Of a stretch of 64,000 nt of DNA, positions 43,647 to 52,380 are shown piece by piece. Each line of letters begins with the position of its first letter. Positions within the stretch are counted from its first letter, which is position 1. This DNA comes from DATEDA01 sp963744255 (GTDB taxonomy: Bacteria > Pseudomonadota > Gammaproteobacteria > Burkholderiales > SG8-39). The position numbers were made by a program, and so were the translations under genes. Where the stretch lies: positions 1 to 64,000 of the forward strand of contig CAVUSZ010000046.1 in the NCBI GenBank assembly GCA_963744255.1. Direction: 5' to 3'. A model generated the notes under the pieces. The model did no database searches, had not been told where the DNA came from, and saw only the letters and a program-made list of their open reading frames with translations.

Positions 43647-44831
43647 ATGGAGCTGAAAGGAAAGCGCGTCCTGCTCGGTTTGACCGGCGGCATCGCGGCC
43701 TACAAGGCCGCGGAGCTGTGCCGCCTGTTCATCAGGGCCGGAGCGGACGTGCAGGTGGTGATGACCGACGCCGCCTGCCGTTTCGTGACGCCGGTCACGA
43801 TGCAGGGACTATCCGGCAAGCCGGTCTTCAGCGACATGTGGGATGGCCGCATCCCGGACAACATGGCCCACATCGAGCTCTCCCGCGACCGAGAGCTCGT
43901 CGTCGTCGCACCGGCGACCGCCGACTTCCTGGCGAAGGTCGCGAACGGGCTCGCCGACGATCTCCTCTCCACGCTGTGTCTCGCTCGCGAGTGTCCGCTC
44001 GCGGTCGCACCGGCGATGAACCGCCAGATGTGGGACAACGCGGCGACGCAGCGCAACGTCGACCGCCTGCGCGCCGACGGCGTCGCGATCCTCGGCCCTG
44101 CGGCCGGCGACCAGGCGTGCGGCGAAGTGGGCATGGGCCGCATGCTCGAGGCCGCGGAGATCTTCGACGAAGTCGCAGCGATGCTCGGGCCCAAGTCGCT
44201 CGCGGGCAAGCGTGTGCTCGTGACCGCGGGACCGACGTTCGAGCCGATCGACACTGTGCGCGGCATCACCAACCTGAGCTCGGGCAAGATGGGGTTCGCG
44301 GTCGCGCAGGCCGCCGCCGAAGCGGGTGCGGCCGTCACGCTGGTAGCCGGCCCGACCGCGCTCCCGACCCCTGCGGGCGTCGCGCGGCAGAGTGTGATCA
44401 CCGCGCGGGAGATGCACGATGCCGTTCTCGCCCGGGCGAGCGAGGCCGATGTCTTCGTCGGCGTCGCGGCGGTCGCCGATTATCACGTGGCGAACCGCAC
44501 GGGCCACAAGCTCAAGAAGACGGAGAGCGCGCCGACGATCGAGCTGGCCGAGAACCCGGACATCCTCGCATCGGTCGCGGCGATGAAGGATGCGCCGTTC
44601 TGCGTCGGTTTCGCGGCCGAAACCGAGAACCTCCGCGAGTACGCGCAGGCGAAGCGCAAGAAGAAGCGGATCCCGCTGCTCGCGGCGAATCTCGCACAGG
44701 ACGCGTTCGGCCGCGACGACAACGCACTGACGTTGTTCGACGACGCCGGCGAGCACGTTCTCGCGCGTGCGCCGAAAATCGTCCTGGCGCGGCAGCTGAT
44801 CGCGCACATCGCGACCATGCTCCCGCGCTGA
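43647..44831 (+). CDS. coaBC: bifunctional phosphopantothenoylcysteine decarboxylase/synthetase
   Basis: 394 residues. CoaC half: LLGLTGGIAAYKAAELCRLF, the active-site His in AHIELSRD, and APAMNRQMW. CoaB half: VLVTAGPTFEPIDTVRGITN, SSGKMGFAVAQAAAEAGA and the Lys/Asn region AVADYHVANRTGHKLKKTES. Makes 4'-phosphopantetheine for CoA. TAGAAT at 43600-43605 is a probable -10. ATG 43647 is chosen over the upstream TTG. dut follows 2 bp after the stop. Confidence 0.95.
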   Translation: MELKGKRVLLGLTGGIAAYKAAELCRLFIRAGADVQVVMTDAACRFVTPVTMQGLSGKPVFSDMWDGRIPDNMAHIELSRDRELVVVAPATADFLAKVANGLADDLLSTLCLARECPLAVAPAMNRQMWDNAATQRNVDRLRADGVAILGPAAGDQACGEVGMGRMLEAAEIFDEVAAMLGPKSLAGKRVLVTAGPTFEPIDTVRGITNLSSGKMGFAVAQAAAEAGAAVTLVAGPTALPTPAGVARQSVITAREMHDAVLARASEADVFVGVAAVADYHVANRTGHKLKKTESAPTIELAENPDILASVAAMKDAPFCVGFAAETENLREYAQAKRKKKRIPLLAANLAQDAFGRDDNALTLFDDAGEHVLARAPKIVLARQLIAHIATMLPR

Positions 44832-44833
44832 AC

Positions 44834-45283
44834 ATGGCGCGCGTCGACGTCCGAATTCTCGACCCGCGCCTGCACGACTCACCGCCGCAGTATGCGACCG
44901 CGGGCTCGGCCGGCCTCGACCTCAAGGCCTGCATTCCCGGGCCGCTGACGCTGGAGCCCGGCGACACGGCGCTCGTCCCGAGCGGCATCGCCATCCATCT
45001 CGCCGATGCCGGGCTGGCCGCCCTGGTGCTGCCGCGCTCGGGGCTCGGCCACAAGCACGGGATCGTCCTCGGCAATCTCGTCGGGCTGATCGACTCTGAC
45101 TACCAGGGCGAGATCATGGTTTCGACGTGGAACCGCTCGCGCGAACCCTATGCGCTGCAGCCGCTCGAGCGCATCGCGCAACTCGTCATAGTTCCGGTGC
45201 TCCAGGTCGCGCTCAACATCGTCGAGGCGTTCGCGAATAGCGACCGGGGCGCCGGCGGGTTCGGCAGCACGGGCAGGGCTTGA
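44834..45283 (+). CDS. dut: dUTP diphosphatase
   Basis: 149 residues with the five dUTPase motifs: AGSAGLDLKACI, VLPRSGLGHKHGIVLGN, GLIDSDYQGEIMVSTWN, ERIAQLVIVPV and the C-terminal RGAGGFGSTGRA that closes over the active site. Hydrolyses dUTP to dUMP. Pairs with coaBC as in E. coli. Confidence 0.97.
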   Translation: MARVDVRILDPRLHDSPPQYATAGSAGLDLKACIPGPLTLEPGDTALVPSGIAIHLADAGLAALVLPRSGLGHKHGIVLGNLVGLIDSDYQGEIMVSTWNRSREPYALQPLERIAQLVIVPVLQVALNIVEAFANSDRGAGGFGSTGRA

Positions 45284-45334
45284 GGACAGGAAGGGCGCCC
45301 GGAGTCGCCCCGAACTCGCCCCCGGCATCGAGTG

Positions 45335-46636
45335 CTAGGCCAGCGTGTCCGCCCAGATGTTCCGCGCCCATGCATCGGCGTACTGCTTTTCCAGCTCGCT
45401 GCGCTGGGCCGAGACCCCACCCGAGCCGGGCACGGGCTCGAGCGCTTTCTTCTCCGGGATCCAGCGGTGCACCGAGTCGACGTGCATCGCTTCGCGGTCT
45501 GAGACGTAGCTGTAGCAGGTGTTGTTGATCGTCGGCGTCGGGTTGAGCGGCTGGCCGGTCATCGTGGCGACGATCGCCGACGCGGCGAGCTTGGCGTGAT
45601 TGTTGGCCATGCTCGCCGACTTCGGCATCGCGGCCGCTGACAGCGTCGCGTCGCCGAGGACGTATACGCCCGCCACCGCGACCGATTCGGTCGTCTGCCA
45701 GTTGACGCCGCACCAGCGGTTGTTCGAGGTGATCAGTTTTGCCTGGCGTGCGATGAGCGCGGCGCCATGCGGCGGCACCACGTTCAGGACGTCGCCCTTG
45801 AACGAGTCGAACTCGGTCTTGATCGTCATGCCCTTGGCGTCGACGTCCTTCGCTTCCTGGTTCGGCCGGTACTCGATGATTCCCTTGTAAAGATCGTTCC
45901 AGGCGGCGAGGAACAGGCCTTTCTTCGACACGATGTCCTCGTTGCCGTCGAGCAGGATCACCTTCGACCGCGGCTTCGCCGTCTTGAAGTAGTGCGCGAC
46001 CTGGCACACGCGCTCGTACGGCCCCGGCGGACAGCGGAACGGCGCCTTCGGGATCGAGAGGATGTACACGCCGCCGTCGCGCATCCCCTCGAGCTGTTTG
46101 CGCAACGCGACCGTCTCAGAACCCGCTTTCCAGGCATGCAGGATGACCTTCTGCGCCTCGGGGTTGTTGAGGCCGGGGATCTGGTCGTACATGAAGTCGA
46201 TGCCCGGCGAGACCACCAGCCGGTCGTAGGGCAGGTCCTCGATCTTCTTCAGTCGCACCCGCTTTCTGTCGACGACGATCTCGGTGACCTCGTCGCGGAT
46301 CACCTGCACCCCGTATTCGCGGAGTTTCTCGTAGCCGATCGTCAGGTCTTCGATACTGCGCGAGCCGCCGAGGACCAGGTTCGAGAGCGGGCAGGACACG
46401 AACTGTGTATTGCGCTCGACCAGGAAGACCTCGATCCGGCGCTCGCTCCACGTCCGGATGTACTTCGCGCAGGTGGCGCCGCCGTAGCCGGCGCCGATCA
46501 CGATCACCCGGCCGATCGGTTTTGGCGGCTCCGCGGGGGCCGTCGCACATCCGGTGAAGATCGCCGGCGCGGCAGTTGCCGCAGTGCCGGCGCCGATCGC
46601 CTTCAGGAACTCCCGGCGGCTGAACGCGCTCGTCAT
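45335..46636 (-). CDS. fccB: flavocytochrome c sulfide dehydrogenase, flavoprotein subunit
   Basis: 433 residues. Twin-arginine signal (SRREFLKAIGAGTAATAA), FAD motif VIVIGAGYGGATCAKYI, then FVSCPLSN and APFRCPPGPYERVCQV with cysteines near the flavin, a second FAD segment AVAGVYVLGDATLSAAAMPK, and the FCSD C-terminal domain NNTCYSYVSDREAMHVDSVH. Oxidises sulfide to sulfur/polysulfide in the periplasm and passes electrons to the partner cytochrome. It starts 10 bp after the cytochrome gene. Confidence 0.92.
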   Translation of the reverse strand: MTSAFSRREFLKAIGAGTAATAAPAIFTGCATAPAEPPKPIGRVIVIGAGYGGATCAKYIRTWSERRIEVFLVERNTQFVSCPLSNLVLGGSRSIEDLTIGYEKLREYGVQVIRDEVTEIVVDRKRVRLKKIEDLPYDRLVVSPGIDFMYDQIPGLNNPEAQKVILHAWKAGSETVALRKQLEGMRDGGVYILSIPKAPFRCPPGPYERVCQVAHYFKTAKPRSKVILLDGNEDIVSKKGLFLAAWNDLYKGIIEYRPNQEAKDVDAKGMTIKTEFDSFKGDVLNVVPPHGAALIARQAKLITSNNRWCGVNWQTTESVAVAGVYVLGDATLSAAAMPKSASMANNHAKLAASAIVATMTGQPLNPTPTINNTCYSYVSDREAMHVDSVHRWIPEKKALEPVPGSGGVSAQRSELEKQYADAWARNIWADTLA

Positions 46637-46646
46637 GTCATTCTCC

Positions 46647-46955
46647 TCATTTCAGCTTTTGCGTCGCGTAGTACGCCGATACCGCCTCGATCTGCTCCTC
46701 GGTCAGCCCCTTCGCAATCTGGTGCATGATTGTTGCCGGCCGCTTGCCGTCGCGGAAGTCGCGGAGCTGCATCGCAAGGTAATCCTTGGGCTGTCCCGCG
46801 AGGTTGGGCATGCCGCCCGCGTTCATGCCGTTGGTGCCGTGGCAGATCGCGCAGGAGGCTGCGAGGTCGCGGCCGAGGTTGGGATAGGTGCCTTGCGCAA
46901 ACGCGGCGAGCGGAACGCTCGCTAGTGCCACCGCGACCAGCAGCTTCGTTCTCAT
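46647..46955 (-). CDS. fccA: monohaem cytochrome c subunit of sulfide dehydrogenase
   Basis: 102 residues. Signal peptide RTKLLVAVALASVPLAAFA, one haem site SCAICHG and the distal methionine in GMPNLAGQP or TIMHQIA. Single-haem like Chlorobium FccA and unlike the dihaem subunit of Allochromatium. Accepts electrons from FccB. Shine-Dalgarno AGGAGGAC before the ATG. It is the first gene of the pair. Confidence 0.88.
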   Translation of the reverse strand: MRTKLLVAVALASVPLAAFAQGTYPNLGRDLAASCAICHGTNGMNAGGMPNLAGQPKDYLAMQLRDFRDGKRPATIMHQIAKGLTEEQIEAVSAYYATQKLK

Positions 46956-47058
46956 TGGTCTTGTCCTCCTGGGGGCTGGGGACCAGCGAGCGGAGTTTCC
47001 GCTCGGCCCCCGCAGGCGTCAAGGGGGCCGCCGTTATCGATTGATAGCGGCGGCAGAA

Positions 47059-47091
47059 ACACGAAGGGCCGCTTTCCGCGGCCCTTCGTGT
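47059..47091 (-). terminator. strong hairpin after clpA
   Basis: Perfect 14-bp stem ACACGAAGGGCCGC / GCGGCCCTTCGTGT with a 5-base loop. On the minus strand it follows the clpA stop by 18 bp and is followed by TTTCTG, so it probably ends clpSA transcription. Confidence 0.8.
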
Positions 47092-47108
47092 CGGTTCCCG
47101 TCCCCGCT

Positions 47109-49385
47109 TCAGGTCTCGGTCGCGGGCGCGACCGGTACCTCCGTTTCGTGGAAGCGCAGCGCGACCTTCTCGTCGTCATCGACGTCGATCGTGACCTTGC
47201 CGCCGTTCGCGAGCCGACCGAAAAGCAGCTCGTCGGCGAGCGCGCGACGGATCGTGTCCTGGATGAGCCGCGACATCGGCCGCGCGCCCATCAGCGGATC
47301 GAAACCCCGCTTGGCGAGCCAGTCCTTCAGCTTGTCGCTGAACGCCGCCTCGACCTTCTTCTCGTGTAGCTGACCCTCGAGCTGCATCAGGAACTTGTCG
47401 ACGACGCGCAAGATGATGTCGTGGTCGAGCGACTTGAACGAGATGCTCGCGTCGAGCCGGTTGCGGAACTCCGGCGTGAAGAGCCGCTTGATCTCGGCCA
47501 TCTCGTCGCCCGATTCTTTCTTCGCGGTGAACCCCATGACGTTCTTGTTGAGGTTCTCCGCGCCGGCGTTCGTCGTCATGACGATGGTGACGTTGCGGAA
47601 GTCCGCCTTGCGGCCGTTGTTGTCGGTCAACGTGCCGTGATCCATCACCTGCAGCAGGATATTGAAGATGTCGGGATGCGCCTTCTCGATCTCGTCGAGC
47701 AGCAGCACCGAGTAGGGCTTCTTGGTGATCGCCTCGGTGAGGAGACCGCCCTGGTCGAAGCCGACGTAACCCGGCGGCGCGCCGATCAGCCGCGACACCG
47801 CATGGCGCTCCATGTATTCCGACATGTCGAAGCGGATCAGCTCGATGCCCATGCAGTAGGCGAGCTGGCGGGCGACCTCGGTCTTGCCGACGCCGGTCGG
47901 GCCGCTGAAGAGGAAGCAGCCGATCGGCTTCTGCGGGTTGCCGAGCCCGGAGCGCGTCGTGCGGATCGCCGAGACCAGTGCGTCGATCGCCTTGTCCTGC
48001 CCGAAGACGACCGCCTTCAGGTCGCGGTCGAGATTCCTGAGCGCGGCGCGGTCGTCCATCGACACCGTCGCCGGCGGGATGCGCGCGATCTTGGCGATGA
48101 TCTCCTCGATCTCCAGCTTGCCGATCACGCGCTTCTGCTTCGACTTCGGCAGGATGCGCTGCGCGGCGCCGGCCTCGTCGATCACGTCGATCGCCTTGTC
48201 GGGGAGGTGGCGGTCGTTGATGTAGCGGGCCGAGAGCTCCACCGCGGAGGTGAGCGCGTTGGCGCTGTACTTGACGCCGTGATGAGCCTCGAAGCGGCTC
48301 TTGAGCCCCTTCAGGATCTCGATCGTCTCGTCGACCGACGGCTCGATGACGTCGATCTTCTGGAAACGCCGCGAGAGCGCGTGGTCCTTCTCGAATACGC
48401 CGCGATACTCGTTGTAGGTCGTCGCGCCAATGCACTTCAGCGCTCCGGTCGACAAGGCGGGCTTGAGCAGGTTCGATGCATCCAGCGTCCCCCCCGAGGC
48501 GGCGCCGGCGCCGATCAGCGTATGGATCTCGTCGATGAACAGGATCGCGTTCGGGTTGTCGACCAGCTGCTTGAGGACCGCCTTCAGGCGTTGCTCGAAA
48601 TCGCCGCGGTACTTGGTGCCGGCGAGGAGCGCGCCCATGTCGAGCGCGTACACCTGGCACTTCGCGAGGATCTCGGGCACCTGGCCTTCGACGATCCGCC
48701 GCGCGAGTCCCTCCGCGATCGCGGTCTTGCCGACGCCGGCCTCGCCGACCAGGAGCGGGTTGTTCTTGCGCCGGCGGCAGAGCGTCTGGATCACGCGCTC
48801 GAGCTCGCGGTCTCTGCCGATCAGCGGGTCGATCTTGCCGACCAGCGCCTGGGCGTTGAGGTTGACGGTGTAGGCCTCGAGCGCGCCGCCCGACTGCTGG
48901 CCGTCCTCGCCTGCTTCCTCGTTTTCGGTCGCCTTCGGCTGCGCCGGCTGCGGGCTCTTGGTGATCCCGTGCGAGATGTAGTTGACGACGTCCAGTCGCG
49001 TCACGCCCTGCTGGTGCAGGAAGTACACCGCGTGCGAGTCCTTCTCGCCGAAGATCGCGACCAGGACGTTGGCGCCGGTGACCTCCTTCTTGCCGGAGGA
49101 CTGCACGTGCAGGATCGCGCGTTGGATTACGCGCTGGAAACCGAGCGTCGGCTGGGTGTCGATCTCCTCGGTGCCTGCGACCGTGGGAGTGTGGGCGTTG
49201 ATGAACTCGGTGAGGTGCTTGCGCAGCTCGTCGATGCTCGCCGCGCACGCGCGCAGGACCTCGGCCGCGGTGGGGTTGTCCAGCAGCGCGAGAAGCAGGT
49301 GCTCGACAGTGATGAACTCGTGCCGCTTCTGGCGCGCCTCTACGAACGCCATGTGCAGGCTGACTTCGAGCTCCTGGGCAATCAT
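47109..49385 (-). CDS. clpA: Clp protease ATPase subunit ClpA
   Basis: 758 residues. N-domain (AQELEVSLHMAFVEARQKRH), first AAA+ module with Walker A GEAGVGKTAIAEGLARRI and Walker B ILFIDEIHTLIGAG, second module GPTGVGKTEVARQLAY and LLLDEIEKAHPDIFNILLQV. The ClpP-docking loop is present (SKQKRVIGKLEIEEIIAK). Unfolds substrates for ClpP. The ATG overlaps the clpS stop (TAATG). Confidence 0.97.
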   Translation of the reverse strand: MIAQELEVSLHMAFVEARQKRHEFITVEHLLLALLDNPTAAEVLRACAASIDELRKHLTEFINAHTPTVAGTEEIDTQPTLGFQRVIQRAILHVQSSGKKEVTGANVLVAIFGEKDSHAVYFLHQQGVTRLDVVNYISHGITKSPQPAQPKATENEEAGEDGQQSGGALEAYTVNLNAQALVGKIDPLIGRDRELERVIQTLCRRRKNNPLLVGEAGVGKTAIAEGLARRIVEGQVPEILAKCQVYALDMGALLAGTKYRGDFEQRLKAVLKQLVDNPNAILFIDEIHTLIGAGAASGGTLDASNLLKPALSTGALKCIGATTYNEYRGVFEKDHALSRRFQKIDVIEPSVDETIEILKGLKSRFEAHHGVKYSANALTSAVELSARYINDRHLPDKAIDVIDEAGAAQRILPKSKQKRVIGKLEIEEIIAKIARIPPATVSMDDRAALRNLDRDLKAVVFGQDKAIDALVSAIRTTRSGLGNPQKPIGCFLFSGPTGVGKTEVARQLAYCMGIELIRFDMSEYMERHAVSRLIGAPPGYVGFDQGGLLTEAITKKPYSVLLLDEIEKAHPDIFNILLQVMDHGTLTDNNGRKADFRNVTIVMTTNAGAENLNKNVMGFTAKKESGDEMAEIKRLFTPEFRNRLDASISFKSLDHDIILRVVDKFLMQLEGQLHEKKVEAAFSDKLKDWLAKRGFDPLMGARPMSRLIQDTIRRALADELLFGRLANGGKVTIDVDDDEKVALRFHETEVPVAPATET

Positions 49386-49693
49386 TACGTTTCCTCCATC
49401 ACGCACTGGAGCGGATGCTGGTGCTTCCGTGCGTACGATACGACCTGCTCAACCTTCGTCGTTGCGATATCCCGCGGGTACACCCCGCACACTCCCATCC
49501 CTTCGCGATGCACTTTCAACATCACCTGGGTGGCCTTCTCGCGGGTCATCCCGAAGAACGTCTGCAGGACGAGCACCACGAACTCCATCGGCGTGTAGTC
49601 GTCATTGAGCAGGATGACCTTGAAGAGCGGTGGGGCCTTGACCTTGCTCTTCTTGGTCTCGAGTACGGTGCCATCACGCGACCGGGTCGCCAT
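49385..49693 (-). CDS. clpS: ClpS adaptor (N-degron)
   Basis: 102 residues: PPLFKVILLNDDYTPMEFVV, then VLQTFFGMTREKATQVMLKV, HREGMGVCGVYPRDIA. The hydrophobic pocket residues of the N-end-rule adaptor are present. ATG 49693 preferred to the TTG three codons upstream. Operon clpS-clpA, translationally coupled. Confidence 0.97.
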   Translation of the reverse strand: MATRSRDGTVLETKKSKVKAPPLFKVILLNDDYTPMEFVVLVLQTFFGMTREKATQVMLKVHREGMGVCGVYPRDIATTKVEQVVSYARKHQHPLQCVMEET

Positions 49694-50032
49694 ACCTGCC
49701 AATTCCGTCTACCGGCATCACCCGACGGTCAACGCCTAGTTGACCGCATCGTCGCCGCGAGGTTCGGAGCCGCACTCCCCAATCGATGAACTGCCCTAAT
49801 CCTAGCCAGAAGCCCGCCCCCGCGCAATCACCGTTTTTCCGTCCAACGCGCGGATTTTGCTGGAGTTGCGGCACGGTGCGAGGCACTTGACGCGTCCTCG
49901 CGAAGCGCGTAAAAAAGGCGCGTGTTTGCTTTTCAAGCGGTACCGCCCTGCAGCGGCGATGGGAGCTGTCTTGAAGATCACTCATAGGAGGGGGGAACCC
50001 CCGGGTTCACAAACTGGTAGGGAAGAGGGGCT
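49694..50032. other. spacer and likely leader of the cold-shock gene
   Basis: 339 bp between divergent clpS and csp. No gene. A long 5' leader is usual for cold-shock mRNAs; a GC-poorer stretch (TCATAGGAGGGGGGAACCC) lies near 49980, and AGGGAAGAGGGGC precedes the ATG as the ribosome site. I cannot identify a cold box with certainty. Confidence 0.4.
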
Positions 50033-50239
50033 ATGCCAACGGGAACGGTGAAGTGGTTCAACGACGCGAAGGGCTATGGGTTCATCACGCCTGACGACGG
50101 CGGCGAAGATCTGTTCGCGCATTTCTCGGCGATCCAGATGGGGGGATTCAAGACGCTCAAGGAGGGCGAAAAGGTGCAGTTCGAGATCACCCAGGGCCCG
50201 AAAGGGAAACAGGCCTCGAACATCCAGAAGGCGGGCTGA
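50033..50239 (+). CDS. cold-shock protein CspA family
   Basis: 68 residues: TGTVKWFNDAKGYGFITPDD with RNP1 (KGYGFI) and DLFAHFSAIQMGGFKTLKEG with RNP2 (DLFAHF), ending KQASNIQKAG. An OB-fold RNA chaperone. The order clpA-clpS / csp / icd is a common betaproteobacterial one. Monocistronic, with its own terminator. Confidence 0.95.
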   Translation: MPTGTVKWFNDAKGYGFITPDDGGEDLFAHFSAIQMGGFKTLKEGEKVQFEITQGPKGKQASNIQKAG

Positions 50240-50268
50240 TCGCCCGCCCGCAACGCGAACCATTGCAA

Positions 50269-50298
50269 AGCCCCGCCGCGCCGCGGGGCTTTTCTTTT
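50269..50298 (+). terminator. terminator of the cold-shock gene
   Basis: Stem AGCCCCGC / GCGGGGCT (8 bp) with a CGCGCC loop, followed by TTTCTTTT. It lies 30 bp after the csp stop. Confidence 0.9.
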
Positions 50299-50403
50299 CC
50301 TGCCCCGATTCCGCATTCCACGTCGCAACGCAGGGAAGCATCGGCCTGCGCCGAGGCGGAAAAGCGGGCCCGCCGGGACCCTTTCCGCCGCCGGGGACGG
50401 TGG

Positions 50404-51618
50404 CTAGCGCATCCTGCGCTTGAGCTTGTCGCCGATAGCGTCCATGAAGGCGTCGGTCGTCAGGAACGGGTGGTCGGCGCGGATGAGAATGGCGAGGTCC
50501 TTGGTCATCTTGCCCGACTCGACGACGTCGACGCACACGCTCTCGAGCGTCTCGGCAAACTTCACGACCTCGGGCGTGCCGTCCATCTTGCCGCGGAACT
50601 GCAGGCCGCGGGTCCACGCGTAGATCGACGCAATCGGATTGGTGGAGGTCGGCTTGCCCTGCTGGTGCAAGCGGTAGTGACGCGTCACCGTGCCGTGCGC
50701 CGCTTCGGCCTCGACCGCTCTGCCGTCGGGCGACATCAGCACCGAGGTCATCAACCCTAGCGAGCCGTATCCCTGCGCGACGGTGTCCGACTGCACGTCG
50801 CCGTCGTAGTTCTTGCACGCCCAGAGGTAACCCCCCGACCACTTCAGGCTGGCGGCGACCATGTCGTCGATCAGCCGGTGCTCGTACGTGAGGCCGGCGG
50901 CGTCGAACTTATGTTTGAACTCTCTCTGGAAGATCTCCTCGAAGAGGTTCTTGAACCGACCGTCGTACACTTTCAGGATCGTGTTCTTCGACGAGAGGTA
51001 AACCGAGTACTTCCGATCGAGTCCGTAGTTGAAGCAGGCGCGCGCGAAGCCGCTGATCGACGCGTCGAGGTTGAACATCGCCATGGCGACTCCGGCGCCG
51101 GGGGCCTTGAAAACTTCCTTCTCGACCGGCACACCGCCGCCTTCTGGCGTGAACGTCAGCTTGATGGTGCCGGGCCCGTCGAACTTGTGCTCGGTCGCGC
51201 GGTACTGGTCGCCGAACCCGTGCCTGGCGACCACCACCGGCTTGTCCCAGTGCGGGACGATGCGAGGCACGTTCTTGCAGATGATCGGCTCGCGGAAGAT
51301 CGTTCCGTCGAGGATGTTGCGGATGGTCCCGTTCGGGCTCCGCCACATCTGCTTCAGGTTGAACTCCTTCACTCGCGCCTCGTCGGGAGTGATCGTGGCG
51401 CACTTCACTGCGACGCCGTACTGTAGCGTCGCGTTCGCCGCGTCGATCGTGACCTGGTCGTTGGTCGCGTCCCGGTGCTGGATACCGAGATCGAAGTATT
51501 TCAGGTCGACGTCAAGGTAGGGGAGGATCAGTTGCTCGCGGATCCGGTGCCAGATGATCCGCGTCATCTCGTCGCCGTCCATCTCGACGATCGGGTTTTG
51601 CACCTTGATCTTGGCCAC
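50404..51618 (-). CDS. icd: NADP-dependent isocitrate dehydrogenase (eukaryote-like type II)
   Basis: 404 residues. AKIKVQNPIVEMDGDEMTRI is the start typical of the homodimeric type II enzyme, unlike E. coli Icd. Substrate site SPNGTIRNILDGTIFREPII (Ser, Asn, Arg) and RIVPHWDKPVVVARHGFGDQ, metal site KNYDGDVQSD and the NADP region EAAHGTVTRHYRLHQQGKPT. Catalyses oxidative decarboxylation in the TCA cycle. GTG start with GGAGGAAC upstream. Confidence 0.96.
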   Translation of the reverse strand: MAKIKVQNPIVEMDGDEMTRIIWHRIREQLILPYLDVDLKYFDLGIQHRDATNDQVTIDAANATLQYGVAVKCATITPDEARVKEFNLKQMWRSPNGTIRNILDGTIFREPIICKNVPRIVPHWDKPVVVARHGFGDQYRATEHKFDGPGTIKLTFTPEGGGVPVEKEVFKAPGAGVAMAMFNLDASISGFARACFNYGLDRKYSVYLSSKNTILKVYDGRFKNLFEEIFQREFKHKFDAAGLTYEHRLIDDMVAASLKWSGGYLWACKNYDGDVQSDTVAQGYGSLGLMTSVLMSPDGRAVEAEAAHGTVTRHYRLHQQGKPTSTNPIASIYAWTRGLQFRGKMDGTPEVVKFAETLESVCVDVVESGKMTKDLAILIRADHPFLTTDAFMDAIGDKLKRRMR

Positions 51619-51874
51619 GGCGTGTTCCTCCGGCGTTGGGAGGTGGGGAATGGGCTGGTGCGGAACCGGTGATGGGATGCCGCGGGACCGTGCGCGAATT
51701 CTAGCAGGCCGGTCGCCGCGCCGGCAGTTGATGCCGCTCAAGCGATTGGTTTTTAGGGGATTTCAGGCCGGTAACGAGGTTTGTCAACCACCCCGGAGGG
51801 CGGGCGTTATTGGACATTGACTGGGTAACACCGGTCGTTTCGACAAACCCGATCCCGTCACAGAGAGGAAACCG

Positions 51875-52012
51875 ATGAAAAACCTGATCGCCATTCTGCT
51901 TGCCGCCATGTTCGCCGCGGTGTCGTTCCAGGCCGTCGCCCAGGACAAGAAACCCACCGCCGAGCAGTGCAAGAAAGACCCGAAGATGAAGGGCTGCGAG
52001 GCGGCGAAGTAG
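51875..52012 (+). CDS. small secreted two-cysteine peptide, copy 1
   Basis: 45 residues. Signal peptide KNLIAILLAAMFAAVSFQAV with AQ cleavage, then a 22-residue charged mature peptide containing TAEQCKKDPKMKGCEAAK. Two cysteines 11 apart could form a disulfide. GAGGAAACC site before the ATG. A near copy follows at 52176. I do not recognise the family. It has its own hairpin terminator. Confidence 0.7.
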   Translation: MKNLIAILLAAMFAAVSFQAVAQDKKPTAEQCKKDPKMKGCEAAK

Positions 52013-52035
52013 TAATCGCCGTCCGGGCGAGAGAG

Positions 52036-52064
52036 GGCAGGGCGAGTCCCTGCCTTTTCTTTTT
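52036..52064 (+). terminator. terminator of peptide gene copy 1
   Basis: Stem GGCAGGG / CCCTGCC with CGAGT loop, followed by TTTTCTTTTT. The same stem and loop recur at 52340-52358. Confidence 0.9.
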
Positions 52065-52175
52065 CGCGGGTGCGGACTACACTGCTGGCGCCCTGACGAC
52101 CGTAGAGAGGCAGCGGGGCACAGCCGCCCGCAGGGACGCGGGCGATCCGACCCAGACGCTCAAGGAGGAAACATT

Positions 52176-52319
52176 ATGATGAAGCGTTTCGTTGCGTTGG
52201 TCCTCGCCGCCACGTTCGCGGCCGTGTCGTTCCAAGTCGTCGCGCAGGCGAAGAAGCCCACCGCCGAGGAGTGCAAGAAGGATCCGAAGATGGCGGGCTG
52301 CGAGGCGGCGAAGAAGTAG
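52176..52319 (+). CDS. small secreted two-cysteine peptide, copy 2
   Basis: 47 residues: signal MKRFVALVLAATFAAVSFQV, then TAEECKKDPKMAGCEAAKK. Closely similar to the copy at 51875, in both signal (AAVSFQ) and mature parts, with the same two cysteines. AAGGAGGAAAC Shine-Dalgarno is excellent. Together they form a tandem duplicate, each unit containing gene plus terminator. Confidence 0.72.
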   Translation: MMKRFVALVLAATFAAVSFQVVAQAKKPTAEECKKDPKMAGCEAAKK

Positions 52320-52339
52320 TCGCCGTTCGGGTCGATCAA

Positions 52340-52363
52340 GGCAGGGCGAGTCCCTGCCTTTTT
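52340..52363 (+). terminator. terminator of peptide gene copy 2
   Basis: Stem GGCAGGG / CCCTGCC with CGAGT loop and TTTTT tail, identical in stem and loop to the one at 52036. The DUF192 gene starts 17 bp further on. Confidence 0.88.
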
Positions 52364-52380
52364 CATTTGTGAAGCGCCAG

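Noticed and set aside
47176..49598. Very long open frames overlapping clpA on both strands
   Set aside because: Shadow frames of clpA with low-complexity Arg/Asp/Val content; clpA itself is unambiguous.
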